Of a stretch of DNA of 64,000 nt, positions 42,672 to 52,749 are shown in pieces. The DNA is from Palaemon carinicauda (lineage: Eukaryota; Arthropoda; Malacostraca; Decapoda; Palaemonidae). Positions within the stretch are counted from its first letter, which is position 1. Every line of letters starts with the position of its first letter. A model generated the notes under the pieces. It saw only the letters and a program-made list of their open reading frames with translations, was not told the origin of the DNA and made no database searches. The position numbers and the translations under genes are program-made. The stretch covers positions 211,733,468 through 211,797,467 of the forward strand of contig NC_090725.1 of NCBI RefSeq assembly GCF_036898095.1. Reading direction: 5' to 3'.

Positions 42672-43430
42672 AGCCTCGCCCTTAGACTCAACAAAATGGA
42701 CATTTCCTCATTGCTAGAACTATCCTTACTCATACGGAGTTACGAACTTACCTGTCCTCAGTCTGAAGTGAGACCTCCTTCATGGAACGTTGTTTGAGTT
42801 CTCAGGTCTATAAAGAGACCTCTTACGCTAGGCAACAGATTGGCACCTCATTTGGACGATGGTGTTCCTACTAGCTTTGGCTTTGGCCGAGCGAGTTAGT
42901 GAAGTTCATGGTATCTCATACGACATCGCCCATTCAAGGGGATGGGGAGAGGTAAAGTTTGGCTTTGTCCCTGAGTTTGTAGCCAAGACTCAGAATCCGG
43001 GAGTGGCAGATCCCCGATTCGACTCCTTTCCGGATTTTGAATCTCCCCTCTGTAACTGATGACCCTGATCATTTCTTACTGTGCCAGTTAGGAGTTTGAG
43101 GCTCTACCTCAAGAGAACAGCCGCAGCCCGTCCCCGTGTACTGGCACTTCTCGTCAGCACAGGGAGGAACAAGAGGAGAGTCACTAAAAACACCATCTCT
43201 GCCTAAATTTGCAAGGTCATTTGCAAGGCGTAGCTATGTCTTTGGCATTCAAGAGAAACTTCTATGTGACGCAGGTTCTACAGGCTGGGGTGTGGAAATG
43301 TCAGAATATGTTCACAGCCCACTACCTGCAAGATGTGACCCACAGGAGGCTCGATACATTCTTTTATTGGCCCTCTGGTGGCTGTACAACAGCTGGTATG
43401 ATACCTCAAGGTCCTTATTAGATGAATAGC
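42672..43430 (+). pseudogene. element D recombinase, 3' part (resumed)
   Basis: MDIS/LLELSLLIRSYELTCPQ-like sequence from 42700, then LALALAERVSEVHGISYD (first Arg block, about 42868-42920), GVAMSLAF near 43229 (HxxR partly lost by a deletion around 43215), LQAGVWKCQNMFTAHYLQDV (about 43280-43340). Frames change at least three times. It joins the 5' part at 23791-23995. Confidence 0.8.
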
Positions 43431-44163
43431 AGAAGGTTGAGGGCCACTGTTACCCTGTGTTTTAGTCTGTGAATGAAAAGGTTTGAATGGCTCTTATTCT
43501 TTTTTTCATCTTCCCTTCTCTTGGGGAAAGCAGCATCCTGGGTTCTCTGCACAAGTTGAACTCAAACCACTGCAGGTAAACCATGCTTCCTTGTGTACCT
43601 AGTAATAAGCTAATACTGTTGCGTCCCCATACCCTGGCGAGGTGGTATTGGGAAAGTCCTGGTTTCAACAGTTTTTCCTACAAAGACTTTGAATAAGTTT
43701 TACTTGGACAATCACACTTGTAAACATCTCAACATATAGCTTGCGTAGGCTGCGGACCTTGCGTAGCAAGGTTTAGCGAGGTGCAGGGATTCCTTATTTT
43801 TGGTACAAACCTATTCAAAATAAGGAGCCCCCGGGTAAAGCGAGAAGCCAGATTGGCAGTGACGTCCATCCTCCTAATGGGTGAGTCACCCCTAATAATT
43901 AGCGTACCTTTGTAATCCAGTTACGGAACAAATGACAAATTCGTAGATAATTTGTATTTTTTCTAATGATACAAACCTTTAGCTATTTATACAAACTTAC
44001 CCACCAGCCTTATCCCCCTTGAAGTCCTACATCCAAACAAAGTGAGCTATATCACAGTTATGTGAGCTGGAGCAGCAGCAAGCTTACACCCCCCCCCCCC
44101 CCCGCTAACTAGCAGAATGGATAGTTAACCCCTTTATAAAATTTTAATGGCTCGTCCTTTCAG
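43431..44163 (+). other. element D 3' UTR, internal complementary region and truncated right repeat
   Basis: Donor-like CTGCAG|GTAAAC (GT at 43576), hairpin CCCCATACC...GGTATTGGG (43625-43652), circle-junction copy at 43932/43933, a C-run at 44089-44103 and the right repeat up to TCGTCCTTTCAG at 44163, where E sequence starts abruptly. Confidence 0.75.
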
Positions 44164-44860
44164 ATTCTTATGCCTACGCTTTTTTCCCATAGAGCGGGGA
44201 GAAAGCTTGCCTTAAGTGATGTCCTCCTTCGGGAGGACTTCTCTCTTGTTCGCGAGAGAGATTATTACGCCTATGCTTTTTTCCCATAGAGCTGGGAGAA
44301 AGCTTGCCTTAGGCGATGTCCTCCTTCGGGAGGACTTCTCTCTCGTTAGCGAGAGAGAGATTGTTACGCCTATGCTTTTTTCCCATAGAGCTGGGTGAAA
44401 GCTTGTCTTAAGCGATGTCCTTCTTCGGGAGGACTTCTCTCTCGTTCGCGAGAAAGATGTTATTAAGCCTACGCTTTTTTCCCATAGAGCTGGGAGAAAG
44501 CTTGTCTTAGGCGATGTTTTCCTTCAGGAGGCCTTCTCTCTCGTTCGCGCGAGAGAGATTATTACGCCTACGCTTTTTTCCCATAGAGCTGGGAGAAAGC
44601 TTGCCTTAGGCGATGTCCTCCTTCGGGAAGACATCTCTCTCATTCGCGAGAGAGAGATTGTTATGCCTATGCTTTTTTCCCATAGAGCTGTGTGAAAGCT
44701 TGTCTTAGGCGATGTCCTTTTTTGGGAGGACTTCTCTCTCGATCGCGAGAGAGATGTTATTAAGCCCAAGCTTTATTCCCCTAGAGCTGGGAGAAAGCAT
44801 GTCTTAGGCGATATCCTTCAGGAGAACTTCCCTCTCGTTCGCGAGAAATAACTTGTAGGA
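44164..44860 (+). repeat. 99-bp tandem repeat array with internal hairpin, element E gag region
   Basis: Seven full units, 97-99 bp apart, anchored on CCCATAGAGC at 44186, 44283, 44382, 44481, 44580, 44679 and about 44778. Each has CTCTCTCGTTCGCGAGAGAG, a perfect or near-perfect inverted repeat, and CCTCCTTCGGGAGGACTT, another. Unit length is mostly divisible by three, keeping frames open on both strands. Confidence 0.92.
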
Positions 44861-45920
44861 GTTTGCTGATCTCGAGAGAAAACTGCCTCGGGGCATCGGC
44901 AGTCCCCCGTTACGCTTATGGTTCTCCTTTAGGGGCGGAGTGAGAGCCTTATCTTAAGCGACGTTCTCCTTCGGGAGAACAAACCTCCCCTGCGGAGGTG
45001 TTATCTTTAAACCTACTGGCTCTCCTTGACCCTTCGGGGTCTCGTTACGATCACCCTTTGGGCTGGTGTGATCGTGAGCCTTCGGGTTCTCGCCATGTTG
45101 ATCCTGCGGGATCTCATGACAGTAGGAGTCCTTCGGCACTTTGGGCTCTCGTAACTTTAGTCACTTTGACACTTCAGTGTTTTGTGACAGGGAAACTTCG
45201 GTTTCTTGTTACACTGACCCCTCGGGGTCTCGCAACATAGGCTACGTTAGGCCTTTGGTCTCTCGTGCCCTTAGTCACGCCAATCATTCGGGGTCTCGTG
45301 ACAGAGAAACTTCCATTTCTCGTTTGTGCTGACCTCTCGAGGTCACACAATGCAGTTCACGCTGAACCTTCGGGTTCTCGTGACCATGGTCATACTTATA
45401 TGACAGAGTTTGCGGACTCTCGTTGTGTTGATCATTCGCGCTCACACAACACAGGGTATCATGAACCTTCGGGTGAATGTAGTAGTGAGTACTCTCGCCC
45501 GCACATTGGCACGCACGACCAAGTTGGCGCGCGCAACCAAAAATGGCGCGCGACAACCTTATGCGCACGAACAACCAGGCACGCGCAATCAGTTGAAGTG
45601 TGCGTACAGCTCTTATAACGGAAAGTTTTTCGAACTCTCGTTGCGCAAAGTGTTCGCGCGTGGACAAGAGTTTTACTCTCATGACAGAGAGTTTTCGAAC
45701 TCTCGTCCCTTGAATTGTTCGCACGCGCCCATCGTCATCAAGAGTTTTACTCTTATGACAGAGGGATGCCTCCTGCCTAGGGGTTTCCGATTCTCTACAG
45801 GTAACTATGACACAGTTCCTTTGGGTCCTGGTCACGTAACACTCTTCCTGAAAATTCCATCAGGAATCAGCGACAGTTCCTGCGTGTTCTCGTCACAACA
45901 TCCCTTAAGGTCGTGAGAAA
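44861..45920 (+). repeat. CCTTCGGG-type interspersed repeats, element E gag region
   Basis: Words of the form CTTCGGGTTCTCGTGAC recur about every 40-55 bp with intervening GATCACC or TTATGACAGAG words. Probably the expanded gag low-complexity segment. No gag frame survives. Confidence 0.75.
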
Positions 45921-47640
45921 GGAATTCACAAATAGATTCTGAACCCTTAGGTTCTCATCCGAATCTCTCAGTTTCTGCGATCCAGAGTTTTTTCTGAAAA
46001 CTCTATGGTCGGCCTCCCCCCCCCCCATGGGATGGGTCTTCCAAATGTGTGACTTATACGTCACTCTACACTCCCAGCTAATTACTATGTCAGTTAGGCT
46101 GGTTTCGCCAGCACCAATCCTTTTATTTTCAAACGAACCACTGTCATCTTCCCTCCACCTTTCCACTTCGAATGATTTGGGTAGCAGACAGAAATTAGCG
46201 GGGAAGGAAAAATTCATTACATTCCAATTCATTTCCTCTGGTAGGCCTTGCTTGAATTAGACAGTAGTTTTTCACTAGTGAGAAAGCGGTCGATGGCAAT
46301 TATGTCTGGTCTTCTTGAAGCAAACCCCCACATACGAGACTTCACCCTTTTCGGGAGACTCGTTCCTGAGAAGTTTTACAGAACTTCAATGGGTGTTGTT
46401 AAAACTTCATGAAGGTCGTAAGCCTTCTCGGAGCATGCGCTCTAGCCAAGACAAAACCGTGAGGTTATTGTCTTAAACTCGGGTTCTACCGTTTGATGGA
46501 GTCAGCCTCCCCCGTCATTGTACCCTGGTTACGACGACTTGCCGTTTTACACGATAGAATTTTGAGTCGTTTTTATTCTATCCTTACAGGGTTATTATTT
46601 TGAACAATTAGTCCCGAAGGAACAGTGTTAGCTGACGGTAAAAGAACGATAGCAACAGCGTTGGCCACTTTTCATTACTTTTACGAACCTTTCAAACCCC
46701 GCCTACAGATAACCAGACATCCGTTTCTGTGTAGTGAACACTGGCTAGCCCCTCATAAAGAGGAGGGGTAAACCAGAGGGGTAATGATCGCTTCTATAAC
46801 TGTATATTTTTGTTTGAGAACATGTGCGTTCTCATTCAAGAAAATGTTACAGTTAACGATCAAATTCCTTGGGCAATAATGTTGTGATTCTTCGCACATA
46901 CATTATTCCCGCAACCGGACTCGTTGCAAACGTTTCCTGGAGGCAGAGAATACGCATGCGTTAGCGCAAATGGACAAGTACATATATGCGTGCAAGCGAT
47001 CTTTTTGCCAATAAGGGCTATTTACATCTTGCAATTAGAACTCCGTTCTGTTAAGTTGTATATTTATATCCTTTACTGAAACCAGGTTATTCAGTGTATT
47101 ACTTGGCTACTTTTCTGTAACCAGACATATGGCATTTACGTTCTGCCTCCTTATAGGCATTTTTTCCTTTCCCCTGATGGGAAGTCTTGGTCTCCTACAA
47201 AGGCTTTGACTGGAAACTTCTCATATGCATATCTGTTCCCTAGTAGGGAACATTTAATATAAATGCTAGTTTACCGATCGGAGACGGAGAAGTACGAATG
47301 TTTTTTGTCCTAGGAAGGAGAAACCTCCGTTACGAACGTTTTCAACGTTCTCCAACTGAGTTCCAGACACGACTTTTAAGTCTAACTACACATGTATGCC
47401 TGTCATGCTCACAGTTCGGTGTTACTACTTTGTAGTAAACTTATGCTTTTTACCCATCCAACAATAGATTGAAGATACGTCTCAATCCCCTCTTGGGTTT
47501 GGTTGGATGCGTTCGGTGATTACCGTACAGTCTCCTGTCCGGAAAGCGATCTCTATGGAGATTCGCTCTTATAACATAAGCTGTACTGATTAACTGGTTT
47601 ACCGTTTGGTATCGGTCTTATTCGGCCAACCACACTGGAT
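45921..47640 (+). other. element E region without recognised coding sequence
   Basis: By position between gag repeats and RNase H. No RT motif was found in any + frame. Either gag C terminus decayed beyond recognition or unrelated sequence. Confidence 0.4.
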
Positions 47641-47739
47641 TGGTGGCAGTTAGAGGAAGGACAGGCTGTTCCCCTTCATTGCAAGAACGTGCAAATAGTT
47701 ACACGTCTCGACATCATCTCGAGATGTGTTTATTGCTAT

Positions 47740-48470
47740 GCACCCCCCCCCATCACCGCTGGACGATCCGAGGATGATGGGTGGCAGACGAGAGCTTCTG
47801 CAAAGAGGCCTGTCTTCTCGTCTTCCCTCTGGATCTGATGCTCTCTTTAAGGCATCAAAAAAGAGGGGGTGGGGCATATGCCGCACCATTCCAGCCTTGT
47901 CCGTTGGCCTGATTCAGAAAGGTACCAGCATCCACCTCTCTTAGAGAACCATCTAGCAGTACGAAGCCTCAGATGGACAGTGGATAACTAGTTGCCCCCA
48001 TCTGCTCGCATCATTCCTGGTACAGGAATGTGCTTGCAAAACCTCCCAGATAGTGGGCTCCTAGTGTTGTGGAATCATCTTGTATCCAACAAAGTTTTAA
48101 CTTTGTGAGGTCCCCGACTGTGGTTATGCTCGCAGCGGCCCTGAACTTCAGGCTCCCGTTCGACCGTTCCCCAGTCCTGGAACACCAGGCCCTCAAACAA
48201 GTTGTTTTCCAAGATCGGTGGGGCAGCCTAGAGGTGTGCCTTTTTTCTTTTACCCCCATTCAGTCTGGTGAAAAAGTCCTCAGCCAAGTCAGGATAAGCA
48301 AGATCTTATCAATGACTCCAATAGCTTCGCTGTGGCATCCTGCAGAATGGTTCCTGGACCTTCTGCAGCCCCTGACGGAGTTGCAATAGCTTCGCTATGG
48401 CAACTCGCAGAATGGTTCCCGGATCTTCTACAGCTCCTGACGGAGTTCCGAGGGGTCTTCCTCTATGACA
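47740..48470 (+). pseudogene. element E RNase H / methyltransferase-like remnant
   Basis: MMGGRRELLQRGLSSRLP and KKRGWGICRT (to about 47890) are frame-shifted equivalents of the WWVADENL...SDASKRGWG block of B. TVVMLAAALNFRLPFD (48120-48165) equals VDLFATALNFKLPLYC. RT upstream is missing. Confidence 0.65.
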
Positions 48471-49440
48471 CGATCTTCCAAGCAGTCACATGCTAACACT
48501 TTCTTAAGCCGAAGTTTTGCTTCGACTTCACGCCTGGGACGATCCTACACCACCTCTCTCAGAGAGGCCTTTCGCAACGAGTTGCGGATAAAGATGTCTA
48601 GGCACCTGAGACACTTTTCAGCGTCGGTCTTCCAGGCAAAGTGTTCGGTCTTTTGTGACTGATGTCGCGGAAGGGGATTTTCTCCCATCGATGCCTTTAT
48701 TTCTACAAGTTTGAGATAACTTGTCCCCCGTCGGATCTCAACCTCCTCCTGGGTATGCGGTTTGAGTCCTTCAGTCCCTGAAGGTCCCTCTATACGAACC
48801 TTATACCAGGCAGTAGATCGCTTCCTTACATGGAAGACAGCCGTTTTACTCATTTGGGCTTTGACCAAGAGAGATAGTGTGTTGTATGATCCATCTTCTG
48901 ATGTCTCCCACTCTAGGAGACGGGGAGAAGTAATCCTCAGTGGCGTCCCTGAGTGGATTGCCAAGACTCAAAATCTGAATGTGCTGTACCCTAGGTGCAG
49001 CCCATTTCGAATAAAGAGTCTTCGTTCGGTAACCGAAAACCCATCAACTGGGGGTTTTACCTAGTGAGGAGTCTGTGGGGTTACCTTAAAAGAACTATAC
49101 CAGCTCGCCCCTGTGTGTCGGCACTGTTGTCCAGCACGGGGAAGGTCAAAAGGAGGATCTCAAGGATTTTCTTCCCCTCTGGGATCGGAAGGCAATCGAG
49201 GTTGCTCTCAATCTAGACTCTCCTCCATTCTAAGACCCAGAGCTCGTAACGTCAGTGGCGTTGCTACGTCCCTGGCATTCAAGAAACTACTCTGTGGCGC
49301 AGATACTTTATTTGGGCATGTGGAAGCGTCGATCGACCTTCATGGCCCACTACCTGCAAAGATGTAACCACAAAAACATGGAGACCTTTTCCATCGGTCC
49401 TGTGGTGGTCACGCAACAAATGGTCTGAAAACCTCAGGCT
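48471..49440 (+). pseudogene. element E tyrosine recombinase remnant
   Basis: MSRHLRHFSASVFQAKCSVF (from 48594) matches the D/B recombinase start. RFLTWKTAVLLIWALTKRDS (about 48820-48880) covers the first catalytic region, with Arg altered context; RNVSGVATSLAFKK (about 49237-49280) is the HxxR block with His lost. Frameshifts and TAG/TGA stops are present. Confidence 0.75.
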
Positions 49441-50266
49441 CCTTGATGGACAAGTAGCAGAGGGTTGAGGGCTGAGGTTACCCGGATTAGTCTGGGGTGA
49501 ATGAGTAAGAATGAATGGCTCCTTTCTTCCTTTCACTTTCTCCCCTCTGGGGAAAACAGCTCCGCAAGCCTCAGCATAGCTGACCTCACCTCGCTGCAGG
49601 TAAGACTCATTTCCCTTGTGCCTCCTAAGTATAGAAGTATACTTTGTTACGTCCCCAATACCTTTTTGAGAGAGGGTATTGGGTAAATCTTAAGAACAAT
49701 AGGTTTTGTACTAGAGTTCCTATGTTAAAGACAAGCCACACTGTTAGTTCCACTCACATACAAGCTTCTGCAGGCCGCTATCAGCGCATTACCTCATATC
49801 GGCACTTGATTTTAACGAGGGTAGGGTCCCTTCTGCTATCGATCACAGATCGAAATAGAGAGGACCCCGGGTCATGACCAAGGCCAGTTGGTGAGGACAT
49901 CCTCCCTCCTACGAGTTAGTCACCCTATAAATAGCGGAGGGTTTGTATCTACGCCGGAACAAATAACAAATTTGTAAGTAATTTGTATTTTTCGTAGTAT
50001 ACAAACCTGGAGCTATTTATACAAATTGGCCTGCCACCCTGTCCCCAGAGAAGTCTTGCCATAAAGCAAAGTGGTTACTCAGCCGAGAGGTGTGAGTGAG
50101 CGGGGTAGCCAGTCTATTCCACCCCCCACCTGCTAACTAGCAGATAGGGTAGTTATCCCCCACTAAAATTATCATGGCTCGTCTTTCTGCTACGCCGAAA
50201 GTATACCCTATAAATAGCTCTAGGTTTGTATACTAGGAAAAATACAAATTACTTACAAATTTGTTA
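49441..50266 (+). other. element E 3' UTR, internal complementary region and right terminal repeat
   Basis: Donor-like CTGCAG|GTAAGA (GT at 49600), hairpin CCCAATACC...GGTATTGGG (49654-49683), junction ACGCCGGAACAAA|TAACAAATTTG at 49963/49964, and right repeat with CATGGCTCGTCTTTCTGC. Confidence 0.75.
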
Positions 50267-50579
50267 TATTTATGCAAAAAACTTTTTTTTAATCGCAGAA
50301 CTAGCAATTATTGTGCATTATTGTAGTTGTGGATTGAGGTCAACTATTCTTTTTGTTACTGAATTACAATGAGTTGGACAAATGATGAGTACAGAGGCTT
50401 TATGACTTTTTAACCCTTTTATTATGATACTGTAAAGTGTTTTAACATATAGCATGTCAATTTCTTATGATTTAGATATTTATTCTTATTTTTTATTATC
50501 TTGTATTATAGCATGTCAATTTCTTATGATTTAGATATTTTTTTTTATTTTTTATTGTCTTGAATTATATTCATTTCAG
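50267..50579 (+). other. TRMT1 intron 3' end
   Basis: AT-rich intron tail with polypyrimidine tract; acceptor ATTTCAG ends at 50579. It contains a 59-bp tandem duplication. Confidence 0.75.
50451..50568. repeat. 59-bp tandem duplication before the TRMT1 acceptor
   Basis: AGCATGTCAATTTCTTATGA starts at 50451 and again at 50510. The two copies are nearly identical and end 11 bases before the exon. Confidence 0.9.
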
Positions 50580-50808
50580 CATGTTGATGTATGAAAATAG
50601 AGAACCAAACAAAAGATTTCATGCAGTAGATTTGGATCCTTATGGGTCCCCTCACATCTTTCTTGATGGTGCTGTGCAATGTGTAGCTGATGGAGGAATT
50701 CTACTGGTGACTTGTACAGACATGGCTGTGCTTTGTGGGAATTCTCCAGAAACATCTTACATAAAGTATGGATCACTTTCCATTAAAAGCAAATCCTGCC
50801 ATGAAATT
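50580..50808 (+). CDS. TRMT1: TRMT1 internal exon: catalytic DPYG region
   Basis: Continues the exon at 1446-1670 in phase 2. It encodes MLMYENREPNKRFHAVDLDP, with VDLDPYGSP (the family's motif IV, catalytic Asp-Pro-Tyr/Phe-Gly), FLDGAVQCVADGGILLVTCT (motif V region) and DMAVLCGNSPETSYIKYGS, then KSCHEI. All are near-invariant in eukaryotic Trm1. The donor is ATT|GTAAGT at 50809, phase 0, matching the CHEM position. The C-terminal half of the gene is not in the window and must lie beyond 64000. No lesion is seen. Confidence 0.94.
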
Positions 50809-51033
50809 GTAAGTAACTTTGATATTTATAGTTTCATGTATATCATACAGGAAACTAAATAGGATCTCATTATTTAAATATGATTAGAATGTGCCTGGTT
50901 GCAGTATTGTGCTTACCATACATAAAATTGCTTTTTAAGTGGGCAAAATGTACTTTTTTGAGTTGAGTTGCTGATTAATCTCCAAGAACTTTCTTGTAAA
51001 AGGCTAAAACAGGGAATATAATGTGATATAGAT
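50809..51033 (+). other. TRMT1 downstream intron start
   Basis: AT-rich sequence with no recognised feature; it begins the intron that continues beyond the window. Confidence 0.7.
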
Positions 51034-51035
51034 AA

Positions 51036-51066
<31 letters not shown>

Positions 51067-51570
51067 TTTATTGTTATTATTAATATTATTATTACTTGCT
51101 AAGCTACAACCATAGTCGGGAAAGCCGGATGCTATAAGCCCAGAGGCCCCAACGGGCAAAATAGTCTTGTGAGGAAAGGAAAAAAGGAAAACTAAGATAT
51201 TTTAAGAACAGTAAGAACATTAAAATAAATATTTCCTATATAAAGTATAAAAACTTTTAACAATACTAGAGGAAGAGAAATTAGATAGAATAATGTGCCC
51301 TAGTGTACCCTCAAACAAGAGACCTCTAACTCAAGACAGTGAAAGACCATGGTACAGTGGCTATGGCACTACCCAAGACTAGAGGACAATGGTTGATTTT
51401 GGAATGTCCTTCTCCTAGAAGAGCTGCTTACCATAGCTCAAGAGTCTCTTCTACCCATACCAAGAGGAAAGTAGCCACTTAGCAATTACAGTGCAGTAGT
51501 TAACCCTTTGAGTGAAGAAGAATTGTTGGGTAGTCTTAGTGTTGTCAGGTGCATGAGGACAGAGGAGAAG
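51034..51570 (-). mobile_element. retroelement 3' fragment with (ATT)n tail
   Basis: The (ATT)n at 51036-51093 followed by ACTTGCTAAGCTACAACC and GGATGCTATAAGCCCAGAG is the complement of the non-LTR 3' end at 60430-60540; the body (CACTACCCAAGACTAGAG) matches the complement of 60240-60275. A 3'-end-only copy in minus orientation. Same 3' end family as the split non-LTR element, but the upstream part differs and no coding sequence was recognised. Confidence 0.75.
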
Positions 51571-51802
51571 TACTGTCTCCCCTACTCTAGGGCCAGTGTA
51601 TCAACGTACAAAGCACATACGCAGTGTGTATAAGGGAGGCTGTCAAATTACTCGACATAGTACAGTACAGTACAGTACATGTACTTCAATTGCTGAAATT
51701 CATCTGTTATGAGTGATGTCATTACTATATCATCCCAATTGACTGCCAGGATACAAGTGCATCAACTAGCACCAATCCTCCATTGCCAATCCAGTCGTGG
51801 TA

Positions 51803-51890
51803 CAGTTGGCCCTTATTAGTCGCGGGTGTTAAGTTACAGATATATGCGCGAAGATCGAGAATCCGCGAATGCTTGTTCTCCTAGGGTGGG
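51803..51890 (+). other. possible DNA-transposon terminal fragment
   Basis: CAGTTGGCCCTTATTAGTCG followed by CGGGTGTTAAGTTACAGATA and a CGCGAA word resembles the terminal repeats of Tigger-type elements with TCGCGG ends. No partner end was found. Confidence 0.3.
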
Positions 51891-52745
51891 TCAACTCATA
51901 CTTACCGACTCGCTGACCATTACTTACCTGCAGTTGACTAACACACTAGGTAACCCACTGTACTGTACAATGCTCTTCTCTAATGCTTACCATCATGGTA
52001 TTTTAGTTCATACAACTTTTCAGAGGTAATTGTGTATACTGTATTAACACATCCTCAGTACAAGGTAAGACAACTCATAATATGAAAGTCATTGGCACAC
52101 TACACCTGTTAAAGTAACAACAAAACACTTGTTCGTATCTAGCAACACTCGCTGATACTTTAGAGTCACTAATAGTTGATGGTTGAAATGCACCTGAATT
52201 TGAACAAATGTAAAGAATGCTTCAATTAAGCACAATTAGCTTTTTAAAAGTTGTGATATTTTAGAATGCAATAATGTCTGCTTAAACTAGTTGGTCTGAG
52301 CTGACGAAATTGAATGCCATGTTTTAAGGTTTTGTATACATTATGATACTGTAAATATACTATTTTTAGTTTTTTTTCTAAGAACAGATGAATATTTATC
52401 CTACCACAAGTGAAAAAGAATAATGTAGCAAAAGCCTCCTACAATGAGACCAGTCCCTTTTTGCCATCCAAAGTCTTGACATATACTGAAGTATCCTCAA
52501 GAGGAACAGGGGCAGCAAAGCTATAGAGTAAGGGAAGGTTATTGGAAACACTGCAAGGGAAACATAGGAGATAGTTAGTCAGATAGAGGCAAAGGATCTT
52601 GTCAATTAGGGGTTTTGGGTTGGGGGTCATCTCCATCGTTTTCGGGAATGTTGGAACATTTCTCGGTGTTTGCAGAGTATAGTCTCAAGGATCTGGTTTT
52701 CATCAGACCAGGACCCTAGAACTCCACTACTTAGTAAGCAAGATT
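51891..52745. other. region without recognised coding sequence inside element H
   Basis: AT-rich, no convincing frame. By position it should hold gag of H; none is seen. Confidence 0.45.
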
Positions 52746-52749
52746 TTGT

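Larger units (their letters stand above)
18000..44163 (+). mobile_element. DIRS element D, split by nested elements and truncated on the right
   Basis: The left end TTTGTTCCGTAACTGG begins at 18000. D runs to 23995, is interrupted by the non-LTR element and everything nested in it, and resumes at 42672. It carries gag, RT/RNase H/methyltransferase-like and recombinase pseudogenes, the 3' hairpin and the internal complementary region (junction 43932/43933). The right inverted repeat stops in mid-sequence at 44163 against element E. Confidence 0.82.
44164..50266 (+). mobile_element. DIRS element E, 5'-truncated and degenerate
   Basis: Right end ...TTACAAATTTGTTA at 50266, internal complementary region junction at 49963/49964, recombinase and RNase H remnants upstream. 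The left end is absent: E starts with gag-type tandem repeats directly abutting the broken D. The RT domain is not recognisable. Related to A/B/D but clearly diverged. Confidence 0.75.
1671..50579 (+). other. giant TRMT1 intron, about 48.9 kb
   Basis: The intron is bounded by GTATGT at 1671 and a TTTCAG acceptor ending at 50579. The flanking exons encode adjacent TRMT1 blocks and join in frame. The interior is almost wholly explained by nested mobile elements; recognisable single-copy intron remains mainly at 1671-about 2150 and 50267-50579. Confidence 0.88.

Noticed and set aside
44164..44860. Regular array with palindromes, reminiscent of CRISPR
   Set aside because: Units are near-identical throughout without unique spacers, and the context is a eukaryotic retroelement.
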